DNA from: Symbiodinium natans
Lineage: Eukaryota; Sar; Dinophyceae; Suessiales; Symbiodiniaceae
NCBI GenBank assembly: GCA_905221605.1
Contig: CAJNDS010002531.1
Location: 137,501 to 201,500 of the forward strand
Reading direction: 5' to 3'
Length of the DNA stretch: 64,000 nt
Shown: positions 55,301 to 63,794 of the stretch, piece by piece
Layout: every line of letters starts with the position of its first letter
How positions within the stretch are numbered: the stretch's first letter is position 1
Program-made: the position numbers and the translations under genes
The notes under the pieces: model-generated
What the model was told of the DNA's origin: nothing
The model's input: only the letters and a program-made list of their open reading frames with translations
The model's database searches: none

Positions 55301-58300
55301 GGGTTTAGGGTCTAGGGTTTAGGGTTTAGGGTCTAGGGTCTCAGCCACAAGCTAGGCCTTGGGCTCCTCGCCAAAAGACAGAGTCCCGCTAAGGGGATTC
55401 TATTCTATTTGAGGTTTTAAAGGGGTACCCCTATTCTACTTTAGGAAGCCCTAAACCCTAACCCTAAAACCCCCAATTTTTTTTTGAATGCAAGCTATCT
55501 AACAGACCGACTCCCAGCCCGATATTGCTTCGAGCTATGCAGTCAGTGGCAGTCAGGCGCCCGCACCTGGCTTCTTTCGACCCTCCTGCCGATACCCTAG
55601 TCTCGGGGGTTGCTGCCAGGGTTTCGGGTTTGGGGTTTATAGGGTTTAGGATTTAGGGTTGACAGTGCAGCAGTCCTAGCCGTAAGAAGGGTTTAGGATC
55701 TCGGGTTTAAGTTAAGAGCTGCTAGGGAACTTTCAAGACGCATCCACTATATGGATGGTTTAGTTTCATATAATTCTTATGCATGGCATTCCAAATAGTC
55801 GAAGTTCCTCATCGTGGTACCTGAAATGCAATTGTCATACTATGAACACAAGGGATGGTGCATAAACTTGTCTGCTTACTAGAACTAGGACCCAGAGTGG
55901 GCCCGCATCCCCCTTTTTTTTTGGGGGGGGGGGGGGGGGGGTTGAGGTTCCCTTGTCATCCCCGTCAAACCAAAAAGGGCACCATTTTTAATCCTAGCTT
56001 ACTCTCGGGTCCCTGAACCCTAAGCCCTAAACCCTAAACCCTAAATCCTAAACCCTAATCATTGATCAAACATCCTTAGCAGCAACCCAAGCTAGGCCAA
56101 GTGCGAATGTGCACTGGAGACGCTCAGCAAGTTGGCTGATGGTTTCTGAAGGGAGCGTGGCCTGTGGTCCGTAGAAGCGTCCCAGAATGTCCCATTGGCT
56201 CGCGCACATGCACGTAAGACCTCTATGTGCTATTTGAAAACCTTCTTGTTTATGTATCTGAAGAGTGAGCGAGAGAGAGAGAGAGAGAGACAGAGAGAGA
56301 GAGGGAGACAGAGCGAGAGAGAACGCGAGAGACAGAGCCCAAAGCATCCCACCAAGAGAATTCCGAATTGCTCACACCATGGAAGATCGCAGAGAAGGGC
56401 CCCTATCACTAGCCAGTATGGCTTCCACATTCATTAGGATGGGGATGATCGAAGCGCATAGTCCAGATTCTCCCTTCCAGCTACCCCTTGCGATCCTCAG
56501 GAAACAGAGACATGAAGACATACCAAGACAAGATAGGAAGGATTCTTCCCTTTGCGCCCAGTTGAATGACTGAAGGGATAAGAAATGGAATGGTGAGAAG
56601 GGAGAACCCCATGTTGGAAGATGTCTTTCTCACATCAGTCAGACAAGAGCAATTTAAAAAACAAGGGAAGAGAGGTAGGATTCAGGATACAGACGCAAAG
56701 AAACGAAACAACCTCGGAAACAGCTGGCAGCTGGACCGAATAGAGCGAGATCCTTGCCACACCAGAAATCGGCCGCAATTCTTTCTGTTGCTCTCCTCCT
56801 TTCCTCTGCTTCTGGTGATCTTCTACTATCATCCGCCTTCCTCTTCTTCATCCTGTGCCTTCTCTGGCAGCCAAAGCTTTACACAAAGTGTTTAACGACT
56901 CATCAAGCCTAAACCCTAAACCACTTGAAGCCGAAACCCAAACAGGTCCATTGCACAGAAATCTTCACAGACCTCCGCAGACCCCACAGGACACCCCATA
57001 AAGCTCTAACAAACCTCTCAATTCTCGACCCTCAGACCATTTGAACAGTATAGGGTTTGGGGTTATAGGGTTATAGGGTTATATAGGGTTATAGGGTTAA
57101 ACGGTTATAGGGTTTTAGTAGGGCTACAGGATATAGGGTTTAGGGTTATAGGGTTTAGGGCTTAGGGTTTAGGGTTTAGGGGTGCTAGCCGGGGCATTGG
57201 AGCTTGGAGCTACACCGGGCGGCGCTTCCTTTTGGCCATGTTAGGCCCTTTGCGAGGGCGCGTCGAAAATTGAGAAGGATGCGCTTCTTTGAGTTTAGGG
57301 TTTGGGGTTTAGGGTTTAGGGCTTAGGGTTTAAGATTTAGGGTTTGGAGATTAGAGATTCAACCCAGAGAATTCAATGACCGAAAGACATGGCGGTATCC
57401 CTCTGCAGCAGTTTTTGAGAAGCTCATGGAGCAGCTTGATTTGGTCTCGCGGGCCTCTGTAAGCAGAGGTTACAGAAAACGACACCTGTGACTCCTCTAC
57501 TGTTTGCTTAGGAGCCCTCCCCCCAAAAAATGTAAGAAGACAATCCCTGTATCACCCTTGTATTCCGGTAGATGATTCTAAACCCTAAACCCTAAAACCC
57601 TAAACCCTAAACCCGGAGTGTTCTTAAGCAGTTGGTAGCCCTGCGGGACGTGCGCTGTAGGATGCAGATGGCCACCGATGAAGCTTCGTGTCAGAGAACA
57701 CGAGCTAGGCCCCAAACTTACAACAACTCAACAGATCTCCCTAAACCCTAAACCCTAAACCCCAAACCCTGAACCCTAAACCTTTTAGCCTAGACCTCAC
57801 TGGGTCAGTTTACTGGCGCATACGCAGCGGCAGCCGTCCTGTTTCAAGTGTTTCAAGTTGGCAACCTTCCCCGGCGCGCAGCCGAATCGGTACTTTCTCT
57901 TTGGGGGCTTAGACCCTCAAGGGTGTAGGGTTTAGGGTTTAGGGCTCAGGGCTTATAGGCTTAAGGAGTTTTTCGCAGGAAACTGTAAGGCTGCACGTGC
58001 CAGGGGTTTACGTCCGGCAGGCACCAGTGAGCAGCGCCGCACACACTCATGGCTCCTGCCTGAATCGCAAGGCAATACGGCGCAGAGATCTTTAGGGTTT
58101 AGGGTTTAGGATTGAGGGTTTAGGTATAAGAGCCGCGCCAGGCACGAGACCGGAAGCAAGAAGGTATAAATAGCAACCCTACCCAGAGTAGCCTGTAGAT
58201 TCTTTTACAAAGGCATTCATATTCTTTGAACAAGGGTATACACATATCATACTCCTATTGTACTCGTACTATCCTCATATTAAACTCATATTGTTTATTC

Positions 58301-61300
58301 CCTTTTTGGGGGGGGTTTAGGTTCCCTTATAAACCCCTTTATGCAAAACAAGGGCACCCTGTTTAAGCCTAGGTTACTGGGCAGCCTAGGCACTCCTTCA
58401 AAAAATGGGTAATGTACCTTGAAGGTCGAAAAGATGCTGCGCCGACTTGCGATCGCAGGAGCCCTGCAGAAACCTGGAGCAATGCAAGATCTGGTGACCG
58501 TGGTTCAAAAAAAGCTCTCTGTTTAGGATTTAGGGTTTAGGGTTTGGGGTTTAGGGTTTAGGGTTTAGGGCTCGATTAAGCCCTAAGCATTGGGATGTTC
58601 CCCCTTATGCTAGCAGTCCTTAACAGGGATTACAGTATCCCGATGAGAATCCCGATAAAGGACTAGCATTAACAAGGGGGAACATCCCAACCTAAACTAC
58701 TATTTGCTTAAGAACCCCAAAAGCATTAAATATCATAATCCCTGTATAACCCTTAATGAGGAAGAATGGTTTGTGTTTTTTCGGGGTTCTGAAGCAATTA
58801 GTAGTAAAGAACTTGTATGCGATCCCGAACATGCCGTGCCAAACACGAATCTCAAGCCCGACTCCCTTGACGTAAGGATGGGCTTGCCGAACGACCACAA
58901 GCAAAAAATAGGGTTTAGGGTTTAGGGTTTAGGGCTTCGGGCTTAGGGCTTAGGGCTTAGGGTTTAGGGTTTAGGGTTTGCTTTGCACCAGGCGTGGACG
59001 GTTGCACCCCCCCCCCCCACAGTGCGGTGCGAGGCTGCTAGGCAGCTTGCAAAAACGCACCCGTCGACGCTGAATCCCTGAACTCTCGGCCCTCCAATCA
59101 AACAATTGTAACCCTAAACCCTAAACCCTGAATCCCTAAACTCCCTAAACTCTTGGCCCTCCGTTCTGCCCCGGTCTCAGGAAGAAGCGAGATCCCATTT
59201 TTCACAGGGGGAAGCCCCTTTGGCGGCAACGGGATGTTGCGTAAGCTAGGGTTAAGGGTTTAGGGTTTAGGGTTTAGGGTTTAGGGTTTAGGGTTTAGGG
59301 TTTAGGGTTTAGGGTTAGGCTTAATCCGCTCCCCCTAACATTAAACCACCCCCCCCCAATATTAAATACTACAGTATACGGGGGGTGGTTAAATATTAGG
59401 GGGTAGGGGGGATTTTGGGGGGAGGGGATTAGTTTTGAGCGTTGCAAGACCCTAGTTGAGAAGGAGTTAACCCTAAACCCTAAACCCCAAACCCTATACC
59501 CTAAACCCTAAACCCTATTCAACTGTGTTTGGGCTTCGAGACTTTTTGTTGTTTTTCGTTTTGTTTTTTTTTTTTTTGGGGGGGGGGGGGGAGGGGTGGT
59601 TAATGCCCAACAGCAGCAACCCTGAAACCTAAACCCAAAACCTTAAGACCCTAAACCCCAAAATCCCGGGTTGATGCCCGAAGCCTCAAGCTAATGCGAC
59701 CACAAACTAAGGCTCAGCTGGGTTTCGGAGTTATACTTCAATACGTTTTTTGCTTCTGGGTTCCTCTTACAGCTTCTGGGGTGGCTGTCAAAGTTAGGGT
59801 CTGTTTTGGATCCCTACTACAATACGGCACCTAACATTTAGGGTACACCAAAAGAGATCATGTTTTTGACAACCACCCAATTATACCCAAACAGCATGTA
59901 CTTTTTCCAGGGTTTGCTACAAAAGTAGGGGTCAGAGACCTCTTGTTAAAAGAACTCAGCCAACTTGGCCCAATGCCACCCCTGACGCTTCGTAGCCTTG
60001 AAGCTGTCTCCGTGTGGGGTTTAGGGTTTAGGGTCTAGGGTTTAGGGCCATGTATCCAGGTACACCAGCGAAGGATGTGCCACGTTCCTAAGCTGCATGT
60101 GCTCGGGAGTGCGCGTGCCTATAAACATGGCGGGTTTACGAAAGCAAGGGCCCCCCAATATAGACACCCAGATAGTCGGTTGTTCCCCTTGCAATAAGGA
60201 CCCCTATATAGGGTACCCCTAATCTCGTAAACCCTAGACCCTAAACCCTAAACCCTCAAAGCCCCATAAACCCCCATATGGTTTTCGGGCGAACAGGTAG
60301 AGTCAGAATTCATTGCTTTTTGGCATTCAGTAGCATCCTTGGGCACCACATGAACTCCACAAGTGGCGGGTCATCTACCCTGTATACATTCCCTACTAGG
60401 GTATGTGAACCCTAAACCCCAAACCCTAAACCCCAAAACCCTAAACCCTAAACCCTAAACCCTAAACCCCGTTTCGGGTTCGTTCGGTCCCCAAGGTTGC
60501 TTGTGAACATCTTACCGGACAGAGTAGGCATAGGCGCGGCCCTTCCAGGAGCTCTTCTGAGGGTAGTTACATGGTCTCTGAAGGCAGGTTTAGGGTTCAG
60601 GGTTCAGGGTTTAGGGTTTAGGGTTTAGGGCTTATGGTTTAGTAAGGGTTTAGGGTTTAGGGTTTAGGGTTTCGGGTTTAGGGTTTAGGGTTTAGAAGGT
60701 TGATGCCCCTAGGTTTTGGCGGACAAACCGGTTCAAGCGCGTCGACAAGCACATCTTCGACTACGACAAGCTCTCACAGCAGGACCTTTCTTCACCAATG
60801 GTGGTTTAGGGTTTAGGGTTTAGGGTTTAGGGTTTAGGGCTTAGGGGTTAGGGGTTAGGGGTTAGGGTTTAGGGTTTAGGGTTTAGGGTTCATGGGACTC
60901 TACCTTGGACCCCTAACGTTCGTGGTACGGAGTAGGGAAACCTTTAGGGGCACAACCCTAAACCCTAAACCCTAAACCCTAAACCCTAAACCCTAAACCC
61001 TAAACCCTAATGGGAATCCCAAAAGGGGGCAGTCTGAGGGTTCAGACTTCATCAAGATTGGAGGAAGTGGCGCATCTGGTGCGGGACTCAAAGCAGGAGG
61101 AGAAGGTCGGGGCCGGGTGGGGGAGGGGTTTCGCTTGGTTGGTTTTGGGGATATCTTGTATTTTCTTTATTGAGGCTTATAAGGGGCCTTCTACATTCAT
61201 GTTTTTTCAAAAGGTTTAAATGCCAACCCAGAAAGGCATGTGGCAGTTCGGGTTTATCTGTTTTGCGCCGCCCTAGGAAGCAGGAGTTGGCTGCTTGACT

Positions 61301-63457
61301 CTGGCCAGAGTTTCTAAGGGACGACAGGAGAGACCCTTATAAGCGACCTTAGCCCTAAACCCTAAACCCTAAACCCTAAACCCTAAACCCTAAACCCTAA
61401 ATTTAGGGGCTTCTGAAGTATACAGGGACTGTCGAAGGTATAGATAGGGGTTCTACAGGGAAATACGATTAAGGGTCACTTCGAGGGTGTCCTTCCTTAT
61501 ACCCCTTAAGAGTTTCAGTTGGAGTTCTGTGGGCAATGATGCAGGACGACACTCTTTGCGCCATTCTTGCGAGCTAACTAAGCTCCCTAAGCCTCCAAGC
61601 CTTTACGCCTCATCGATGCAATCTCACAGAAAGACTCCAAAGCTGAAATCCTTGCCCATCCCCCTTAGGGTTAGGGGTTTCGGTTCAGGGTTCAGGGTGC
61701 AGGGTTTAGCCCAAAATCTCACAATCGGTTCGGGGCCATATGGGTCAGGCCTCGCAACCTGATGGGTTCAAGGTCGAACCCCGAGAGATCAGGAACCACT
61801 GACAAGGCTGATGCCCTCACCCCTAAAGCCTGTGGAAACCTCTCGCCGAAAACACGCACAAATTTGGACCCTTCTTGCGCTGCTCCTTTTTACCAGAAAA
61901 ATCCTAAACCCTAAACCCCAAAAAGCTGCACCCTCTCTGAAGCTACCCGGGAGCTGCCAACCGGGAGTCTCTGTGCTCGCGGGCCCTGCTGCCCTTTGTT
62001 CGGGGGTTCGTCTCCCCCCTTGAAACGACGATGCGCGTCAGAACACTCAAAATATAAAATATTCTTCCTTGTAAGGGTACTATAGGGATTATTATCTATC
62101 TTTTTTTGGGGGCTCTTAAAGCCCGAAACCCTAAACCGTAGTCAAACAACAGGACAGAAATGTAATGACACCCTTCTCCTTTATAACTCCTGGCCTTCTC
62201 TCGGCCTACTTGGACGTTCATGGTACTTACTAACCAAACTGACTATACGAATAACCCACTTATCAGCCCCTTAAGTGCCCTAATATGGGTAGAAGTACCT
62301 GTATAAGTACAGTTACAACTGGCTAATAAGTACCATGAACCTCCAGGTAGCAACCCAGAACCCCCAGAACCCCCCCCCCTCCCCCCTGTCTCCGAATCTT
62401 TTGCATCCTTGGGGACGAAATAAACCCTAAAATCGGAGTCATCTACCCTATACTACTAAAATCCCTATGAAGGTATATGAACCCTAAACCCTAAACCCTT
62501 ATAAACCCTAGCCCTAAACCCGAGAATTGGGGTCATCTACCCTATACTACTATACCCCCGATTAAGGTACATGAACCCTTATATAACCCTTTTAGGGCTC
62601 ATTTGGTCCACCAGGATAATTAATTTCTAGACTGCCAGGATGAAACGCCAGAAACCCAAAACCCCTAAACCCTGAACCCTAAACCCTAAACCCTTAACCC
62701 TAAACCCTAAACCCTAGCCCTAAACCCTGAACCCCCCCCCCCCCCCCCCAAAAAAAAAAAAAAAAACAAAAAACAAACAAACAACAAACAAGCTTGCAGG
62801 TGAACCAGAGGCTGTCGAAAGGCAACATTGCGCTCGCCGTGATTTTGGAGGTCCTGGTCGACTGTTGGCCTTGGGGTTAGGGTTTTCGGGTTAAAGCGTC
62901 AAGGGTGCCCAGACCCCTGGGAGGATCCTAAAAAAAAGACCCCCGAATAGTACCCTATACTAGTAATGGGTTATTCTTAGGAACCCTTAAGGGGATCTAC
63001 TTTTTGGATCCTCCCAGGGGTCTGGGTGTAGGGTTTGCGTCAGGTTTTTGAGTTTACGGCTGGGGTAGGGCGAGGGGGGGTACCATGGGGGCGAGGGTTA
63101 CTGGCACGCGACACGGCACCATGTATACCTTCTAAGGGTTGAAAAAGGGTACCCTGATTTCCTCATTCTCCAAACTTAGAACCACACCCTAAACCCTAAA
63201 CCCTAAACCCTAAACCCTAAACCCTAAACCCTAAACCCTAAACCCTAAACCCTAAACCTAGGTCAGCAAGTGGTAAGTGTGTTTAAGTTTGCATTACTGG
63301 CCTCCGGCGTGCTGAATTTCGGGTTGTAGTTTTATGTCTTTCAAGGGTTCAGGGTTTAGGGTTTAGGGTTTAGAGTTTAGGGTTGTTTCTGCTGTAGGGG
63401 GGCTATGTGTCTGCCCGCGCCTGCCAGGACAAGCACATGAAGTGCCTTGGCAGCAAA
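43258..63457 (+). CDS. CCR4: CCR4-type deadenylase (EEP-fold nuclease), gene span
   Basis: At least seventeen mini-exons spread over more than 20 kb read as one protein. The core motifs NILADLYATEN, YPYCEKWALSWNWRKHLI, ADIITLQE/VQKDAF, GLFQQ/KKRDPIFHRGK/YTSEGCATFWRTNRF and RLSKGNIALAVILE are the hallmark order of CCR4/CNOT6-type poly(A) ribonucleases. These shorten mRNA tails using Mg-dependent EEP chemistry; the Glu of LQE is the conserved metal ligand. An N-terminal region (exons 43258-48272) carries Cys/His-rich motifs that I believe occur in alveolate homologues (inference). The C-terminal half (ANTHL, DFNS region) lies beyond the window. Every acceptor is AG|G; donors are GT, GC or GA. 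Confidence 0.85.
43722..43818 (+). CDS. CCR4: CCR4-like exon B
   Basis: GAAG|G (an alternative AG lies three bases earlier); SYSDSEVKYRWMRGPRIQPC, FYHPHKMPLEL; donor GTTAGT leaves CA for exon C (Gln). The C-F-Y-H-P-H motif may be part of a small metal-binding region with exon C. Confidence 0.65.
43990..44398 (+). repeat. CCCCTAAA / CCCTAAAA variant array
   Basis: An irregular 8-mer-dominated run of about 400 bases at the 3' end of the intron before exon C. Confidence 0.9.
44419..44483 (+). CDS. CCR4: CCR4-like exon C
   Basis: CATCCCCAG|G; STICDVAKTYRHYCSRECFL plus R. The C-x-x-x-C spacing (YCSREC) suggests metal binding. A GC donor (G|GCCAGG) makes RECFLR-G-WHTL continuous with exon D; the GT six bases on would break it. 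Confidence 0.7.
45393..45469 (+). CDS. CCR4: CCR4-like exon D
   Basis: CAGAG|G; WHTLPQHSWNPKPDDNEAED, NEGPR. Acidic linker. GT donor in phase 0 (end inferred). Confidence 0.6.
45765..45809 (+). CDS. CCR4: CCR4-like exon E
   Basis: GTCGAG|G; DPIAQWTEVGQQRHS; GC donor inferred because the frame soon reaches TAA. W-x-E-V-G is a motif I associate with alveolate CCR4 N-terminal regions. A following exon may be missed, since the next joins only by phase. Confidence 0.45.
46969..47001 (+). CDS. CCR4: CCR4-like exon F
   Basis: CACCTCAG|G; DIIPLTKSGKE (33 bases); GC donor inferred. Phase 0 on both sides. Confidence 0.5.
47255..47345 (+). repeat. CCTCTAAA variant array
   Basis: About eleven units of CTCTAAAC, a locally homogenised variant, in the intron before exon G. 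Confidence 0.9.
47473..47569 (+). CDS. CCR4: CCR4-like exon G
   Basis: GGGCCAG|G; APKGKMTITTGTVIPTPKEA, RMRQMISSPEEI. G-T-V-I-P-T-P-K-E-A-R is the most distinctive piece of the N-terminal half. A TGA in frame means the intron must start before it; a GA donor (T|GAAGG) fits the phase of the next exon. Confidence 0.7.
48193..48272 (+). CDS. CCR4: CCR4-like exon H
   Basis: CGCAAG|G; NGGTFNAEWLQKQFKAHGAL, ELQSQE; clear donor GTAGGA, phase 0 into the catalytic core. Confidence 0.7.
48678..48722 (+). CDS. CCR4: CCR4-like exon I (start of EEP core)
   Basis: GATGGAG|G; VFNWNILADLYATEN (45 bases). N-I-L-A-D-x-Y is the first EEP motif. A GC donor is needed to continue with VYPYC. Confidence 0.85.
48747..49160 (+). 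repeat. TTTTGGGG array (hypotrich-telomere-type octamer)
   Basis: About 50 units of GGGGTTTT with slips (GGGGGTTTT, GGGGTTTC) start 24 bases after exon I. All G/F/W-rich ORFs across it are artefacts. Confidence 0.97.
49964..50026 (+). CDS. CCR4: CCR4-like exon J
   Basis: GACCAAG|G; VYPYCEKWALSWNWRKHLII plus K. P-Y-C-x-x-x-x-L-x-W-x-x-R is a core CCR4 motif. The intron appears to start with GA (AAG|GACCCA). Confidence 0.85.
50363..50522. mobile_element. Family B element interrupted by a telomere-type array
   Basis: TTGGGATGTTCCCTCTTATA and TATAAGGGGGAACATCCCA ends. CCCTAAA units sit at 50395-50445 between the arms. Confidence 0.85.
51440..51481 (+). CDS. CCR4: CCR4-like exon K (catalytic Glu)
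   Basis: GCAGCAG|G; EVKSMGADIITLQE (42 bases); GT donor. The final Glu is the conserved Mg ligand of the EEP family. Confidence 0.88.
51880..52045. repeat. G-rich (GGGGGA) tract joined to half a family B element
   Basis: G-tracts with regular A interruptions, followed by AGGACTGTTAG...GAACATCCCAAG (52046-52080), the right half of a family B element. Confidence 0.9.
52353..52426 (+). CDS. CCR4: CCR4-like exon L
   Basis: TTTGTCAG|G; VQKDAFDEWFKPELATEQYE, GLFQ; GC donor leaving CA, completed to Gln by the exon at 59181. The next CCR4 exon is 6.7 kb away. Confidence 0.85.
53100..53114 (+). other. Possible decayed spliced-leader relic
   Basis: GCATGTTGGCTGAAG matches the 3' part of the dinoflagellate spliced leader (CCATTTTGGCTCAAG) at 12 of 15 positions and lies 93 bases upstream of the intronless ORF. 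If real, it marks a reinserted trans-spliced mRNA. The 5' half of the leader is not preserved, and a chance match is possible. Confidence 0.3.
53208..54011 (+). CDS. Intronless CCCH zinc-finger protein
   Basis: A 267-codon ORF from ATG (MALELEYRGTFIDVQEDPFE) to TAA; the frame is open further upstream but without an ATG. A CCCH finger lies at about residues 127-143: PCVYFNRGFCQSGAACTYCH, spacing C-x7-C-x5-C-x3-H, the class that binds RNA. The N-terminal T-F-I-D-V-x-E followed by RSASAPA is typical of a large dinoflagellate family (from memory). The C-terminal half is helical and charged. It is on the same strand as the surrounding gene and entirely inside its 6.7-kb intron. It has no telomere-type repeat within, unlike everything around it. 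Confidence 0.85.
   Translation: MALELEYRGTFIDVQEDPFEVSGSIVRSASAPAMYVRTLECAAEVEERQLKGYVENLPQSMAELSEEINQKGTKSHAAEPTAAEEVQPVQLEVMPGSESQGDPSPLPHVPSFRCLSEGSVGHPEVCRRPCVYFNRGFCQSGAACTYCHCQHTDRDPKPDKKQRTTLDEITQAQLLTLVLRFLRQRAEATGMADKATGVLAILEQELRFWQGESEVVEAAMDNKARKLGKVMARMSFGALLSLASHRLDREEFQHLLSQEMEVLRQSV
54012..54400 (+). other. Probable 3' flank/UTR of the CCCH gene
   Basis: About 390 bases without telomere-type repeats after the TAA. Open frames here on both strands are short and I do not call them. Arrays resume at about 54400. Confidence 0.4.
54400..57386. other. Intronic repeat interval
   Basis: Arrays (54960-55060, 55198-55335, 57050-57180 with TATAGGGT variants), a family D element (55884-56011) and a GA-rich microsatellite (56265-56335). 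A repeat-poor stretch at 56340-56900 has an open plus frame (56566-56895) with no recognised domain, not called. Confidence 0.5.
57387..58526 (+). CDS. Possible second nested gene (multi-exon)
   Basis: Segments that join in phase 0: 57387-57458 (TWRYPSAAVFEKLMEQLDLV, donor GTAAGC), about 57632-57690 (LVALRDVRCRMQMATDEASC, end unclear), 57809-57889 (FTGAYAAAAVLFQVFQVGNL, PRRAAES, donor GTACTT) and 58425-58526 (TTGAAG|G; VEKMLRRLAIAGALQKPGAM, QDLVTVVQKKLSV, TAG supplied by a TTTAGGG unit). The donors are canonical and the readings coding-like, but three acceptors are not AG|G. It lies between CCR4 exons 52353 and 59181. Confidence 0.38.
57497..57637. mobile_element. Family C element interrupted by a CCCTAAA array
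   Basis: ACTGTTTGCTTAGGAGCCC at the left, GTTCTTAAGCAGTTGGTAG at the right; telomere-type units at 57577-57615 inside. Confidence 0.65.
58589..58806. mobile_element. Adjacent family B and family C elements
   Basis: 58589-58690 (TTGGGATGTTCCCCCTTATG ... AAGGGGGAACATCCCAA) and 58697-58806 (CTACTATTTGCTTAAGAACC ... GTTCTGAAGCAATTAGTAG). The same B-C neighbour pair occurs at 40273-40625. Confidence 0.85.
59181..59213 (+). CDS. CCR4: CCR4-like exon M
   Basis: CGGTCTCAG|G; KKRDPIFHRG (33 bases), completing Gln with CA from exon L; GC donor leaving AA. K-K-R-D-P is a conserved CCR4 segment. Confidence 0.88.
59335..59420. mobile_element. Short inverted repeat
   Basis: ATTAAACCACCCCCCCCCAA / GGGGGGTGGTTAAATATTAG arms around ACTACAGTATAC. 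Confidence 0.55.
60060..60083 (+). CDS. CCR4: CCR4-like exon N, 24-nt microexon
   Basis: TATCCAG|G; K-YTSEGCA-T; donor GTTCCT. Both junction codons are split (AA|G and AC|G), and only this piece joins RGK to TFWRTNRF. Confidence 0.85.
60713..60803 (+). CDS. CCR4: CCR4-like exon O
   Basis: CCCTAG|G (acceptor in a degenerate repeat unit); FWRTNRFKRVDKHIFDYDKL, SQQDLSSPMV; donor in GTTTAGGG, or GTGG three bases earlier. Confidence 0.88.
60804..62799 (+). other. CCR4-like intron
   Basis: Holds TTTAGGG (60804-60895) and CCCTAAA (60955-61010) arrays, family G and C pieces, a family A element (62211-62347) and a C-tract/A-tract (62732-62790). Open frames at 61010-61219 and 61487-61762 are not called. 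Confidence 0.6.
62211..62347. mobile_element. Family A element
   Basis: TTGGACGTTCATGGTACTTA at the left, TAAGTACCATGAACCTCCA at the right; no nested array, so it shows the uninterrupted form of 31482-31655. Confidence 0.8.
62800..62850 (+). CDS. CCR4: CCR4-like exon P
   Basis: GCTTGCAG|G; VNQRLSKGNIALAVILE (51 bases), donor GTCCTG. R-L-S-K-G-N-I-A-L-x-x-x-L-E is a signature CCR4 core strand. Confidence 0.88.
62908..63028. mobile_element. Palindromic element with CAGACCCCTGGGAGGATCC arms
   Basis: CAGACCCCTGGGAGGATCC (62911) and GGATCCTCCCAGGGGTCTG (right) are an exact inverted pair around TACCCTATACTAGTAATGGG. Confidence 0.8.
63428..63457 (+). CDS. CCR4: CCR4-like exon Q (last in window)
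   Basis: CCTGCCAG|G; DKHMKCLGSK (30 bases), donor GTTGGG, phase 0 after ILE. In CCR4 proteins ILE-D leads to the loop before the A-N-T-H motif, which is not in the window. Confidence 0.55.
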
Positions 63458-63794
63458 GTTGGGGGAAGAGTACTGTTCTACTCCTGTTGACTGGTTTAGG
63501 GATGATTTAAGGGGTATCAGGAGGGACCCCTAGAAGGGAACCTTAATCTTATTTAATGGCTACCGCCAGTGCCGCCGACCCCAGATCCAAGAGAGTCCGA
63601 CTGACGTCGTTGCGGCGAAGATCTCGCAGGCCGGGGGGGAAGGGTTTAGGGTTTAGGGTTGAGGGTTTAGGGTTAAGGGGTGGCAACAGCTTCAACAGTT
63701 TGCGGTGGCGGCTGCACTAAGATGCAGTCCTTCTCCAGATACTTGGAGGTTCAGGGTACTTACTAACTCAAGTAGAATTGTACTTATAACCCAA

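Noticed and set aside
61010-61219. 69-codon plus ORF
   Set aside because: Lies in a CCR4 intron with no AG|G acceptor, donor or domain support.
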